NCBI RefSeq assembly: GCF_900112365.1
Contig: NZ_FOLQ01000002.1
Coordinates: 62,001 to 126,000, forward strand
From: Spirosoma endophyticum
GTDB lineage: Bacteria > Bacteroidota > Bacteroidia > Cytophagales > Spirosomataceae
Direction: 5' to 3'
Length of the DNA stretch: 64,000 bases
Position 1 is the first letter of the stretch. Each line of letters starts with the position of its first letter. This document shows, in pieces, positions 63,321-64,000 of this stretch. The position numbers and the translations under genes were made by a program. The notes under the pieces were generated by a model that was not told the origin of the DNA, searched no databases, and was given only the letters and a program-made list of their open reading frames with translations.

Positions 63321-63488
63321 TCATCGCCCGGTTGGAGATAACCTGCTGGTTAGTACAGGGAAATTTTTTATCGCTTTGTAAATAGCCTGAAAATCAGCAA
63401 TTAACTGCTCTGGCGATTGTGCCTGAACCTTGTATAAAGCGCCCCGAAACAGGATAAAATAAACCCGTTGCGCCTGAAATGCGGGCAT
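63321..63488 (-). CDS. possible small protein, 55 residues
   Basis: A short minus-strand frame starting MPAFQAQRVYFILFRGALYKVQ and ending TSRLSPTGR. The frame is open upstream for a further ~23 codons without a start, and its Gln/Ala-rich wording resembles coding sequence of this genome, so it may be a small gene or the relic of one. No family recognised. Confidence 0.35.
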   Translation of the reverse strand: MPAFQAQRVYFILFRGALYKVQAQSPEQLIADFQAIYKAIKNFPVLTSRLSPTGR

Positions 63489-63557
63489 TAAATCGCTCGT
63501 GACAACGTCAGATGGTTGCTGAAGGGGACGAAAAAACTTCGGGAGAATTCGCCCATG

Positions 63558-64000
63558 TTAGGCATTCAGTGCTGTTTCCTGATGGCGCAGGGGTTGTCGT
63601 TGCCAGTACGTAAGACTGCGCCAGCACCATTCGAGCGGGCCAAACTGGAAATACCTCAGCCAGATTGGACTGACGATTAGTTGCAACACCCAGATGCCCA
63701 CCACGATAAAAAAGAGTTGATAATATTGCAATTCGGCGAAGTAATTCAGCCCATAACCGAAGAAAATAAACGTGCAGATAACGGTGTGCATAACGTAGTT
63801 GGTGAACGCCATCTGCCCAACCGCTGCCAACCGTTTCAGGAAACGCTGCGCGGCTCCCGACTGAATCAGCAAAATAAGTAGACTGGCATGGGCCATTACC
63901 AGCAAAATACGCTGGAACGGATAAATCAACGACATCCAACTGATGGCGTGTGTTTCCATGTACGCCAGTCGGGACGCTACGTTCGGGAAGTGAGTATAGG
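63558..64000 (-). CDS. DUF418 domain-containing membrane protein, 5' end missing
   Basis: C-terminal ~147 residues of a DUF418 protein; the frame is open to the right edge, so the start lies outside. Three to four membrane segments (IYPFQRILLVMAHASLLIL, MAFTNYVMHTVICTFIFFGY, LFFIVVGIWVLQLIVSP) and the family's closing motif FGPLEWCWRSLTYW are visible. DUF418 proteins are polytopic membrane proteins of unknown function. Confidence 0.85.
   Translation of the reverse strand, partial: YTHFPNVASRLAYMETHAISWMSLIYPFQRILLVMAHASLLILLIQSGAAQRFLKRLAAVGQMAFTNYVMHTVICTFIFFGYGLNYFAELQYYQLFFIVVGIWVLQLIVSPIWLRYFQFGPLEWCWRSLTYWQRQPLRHQETALNA

Overview
The window looks like the chromosome of a Bacteroidota bacterium of the order Cytophagales, most like Spirosoma or a close relative. 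This is an inference from gene content: SusC/SusD transport, an ECF sigma/FecR pair feeding a TonB receptor with an STN domain, a PorX-type regulator of type IX secretion, TAnnTTTG promoter boxes and many long intergenic hairpins. Genes outside the accessory stretches are moderately GC-rich.

Layout. 1-995: 3' part of an ALDH7-type aldehyde dehydrogenase. 1058-6425: an accessory island. It opens with a wrecked tyrosine recombinase (two in-frame stops, a frameshift, catalytic Tyr replaced by Cys). Five short, AT-rich plus-strand genes follow. The first four are each followed by an 86-89 bp imperfect palindrome that fits an integron attC site: R'' box, L'' box with one extra base, L' box, and R' box of the form GTTRRRY. 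Each palindrome is embedded in degenerate ~55 bp GACA-containing repeats. No integron integrase is visible, so this is best described as a candidate CALIN (cluster of attC sites lacking an integrase) in a Bacteroidota genome, and it is the most interesting item here.

6.6-24.9 kb is ordinary core genome: YgiQ radical SAM protein, a DUF1080 protein, aldose 1-epimerase, a DoxX-like membrane protein, a LysM/small membrane protein/TIGR02757 cluster, PorX, a ROK regulator, FtsE-like ABC ATPase, fructose-6-phosphate aldolase, galactokinase, a TPR lipoprotein, TMEM220-like protein overlapping HMG-CoA lyase, a HesB-like protein and a LacI regulator.

25.1-49.7 kb is a polysaccharide utilisation locus. 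A 44-bp perfect palindrome is followed by ECF sigma factor, FecR, SusC, SusD, alginate-lyase-family protein, secreted hydrolase, heparinase II/III-like lyase, GH97, GH88, GH95, a Tat-exported SGNH esterase and a second GH97. Lyase plus GH88 (unsaturated uronyl hydrolase) points to a uronic-acid-containing glycan; GH95, with a FucP-type transporter 15 kb downstream, suggests fucose or a related sugar; no sulfatase is present. Two members carry in-frame TAG codons: the lyase inside its signal peptide, the second GH97 in mid-gene.

49.9-64 kb holds mostly small units: an unknown 259-residue protein, a TetR/TetX-like monooxygenase pair, an SGNH hydrolase, two small unknown genes, a TetR-YceI-DsbA/FrnE-nitroreductase run, a degenerate tRNA-like relic, a slipin-RtcB pair, an LpqC-like esterase, a FucP-family transporter and the 3' end of a DUF418 protein. 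Long hairpins of several families sit between genes throughout.
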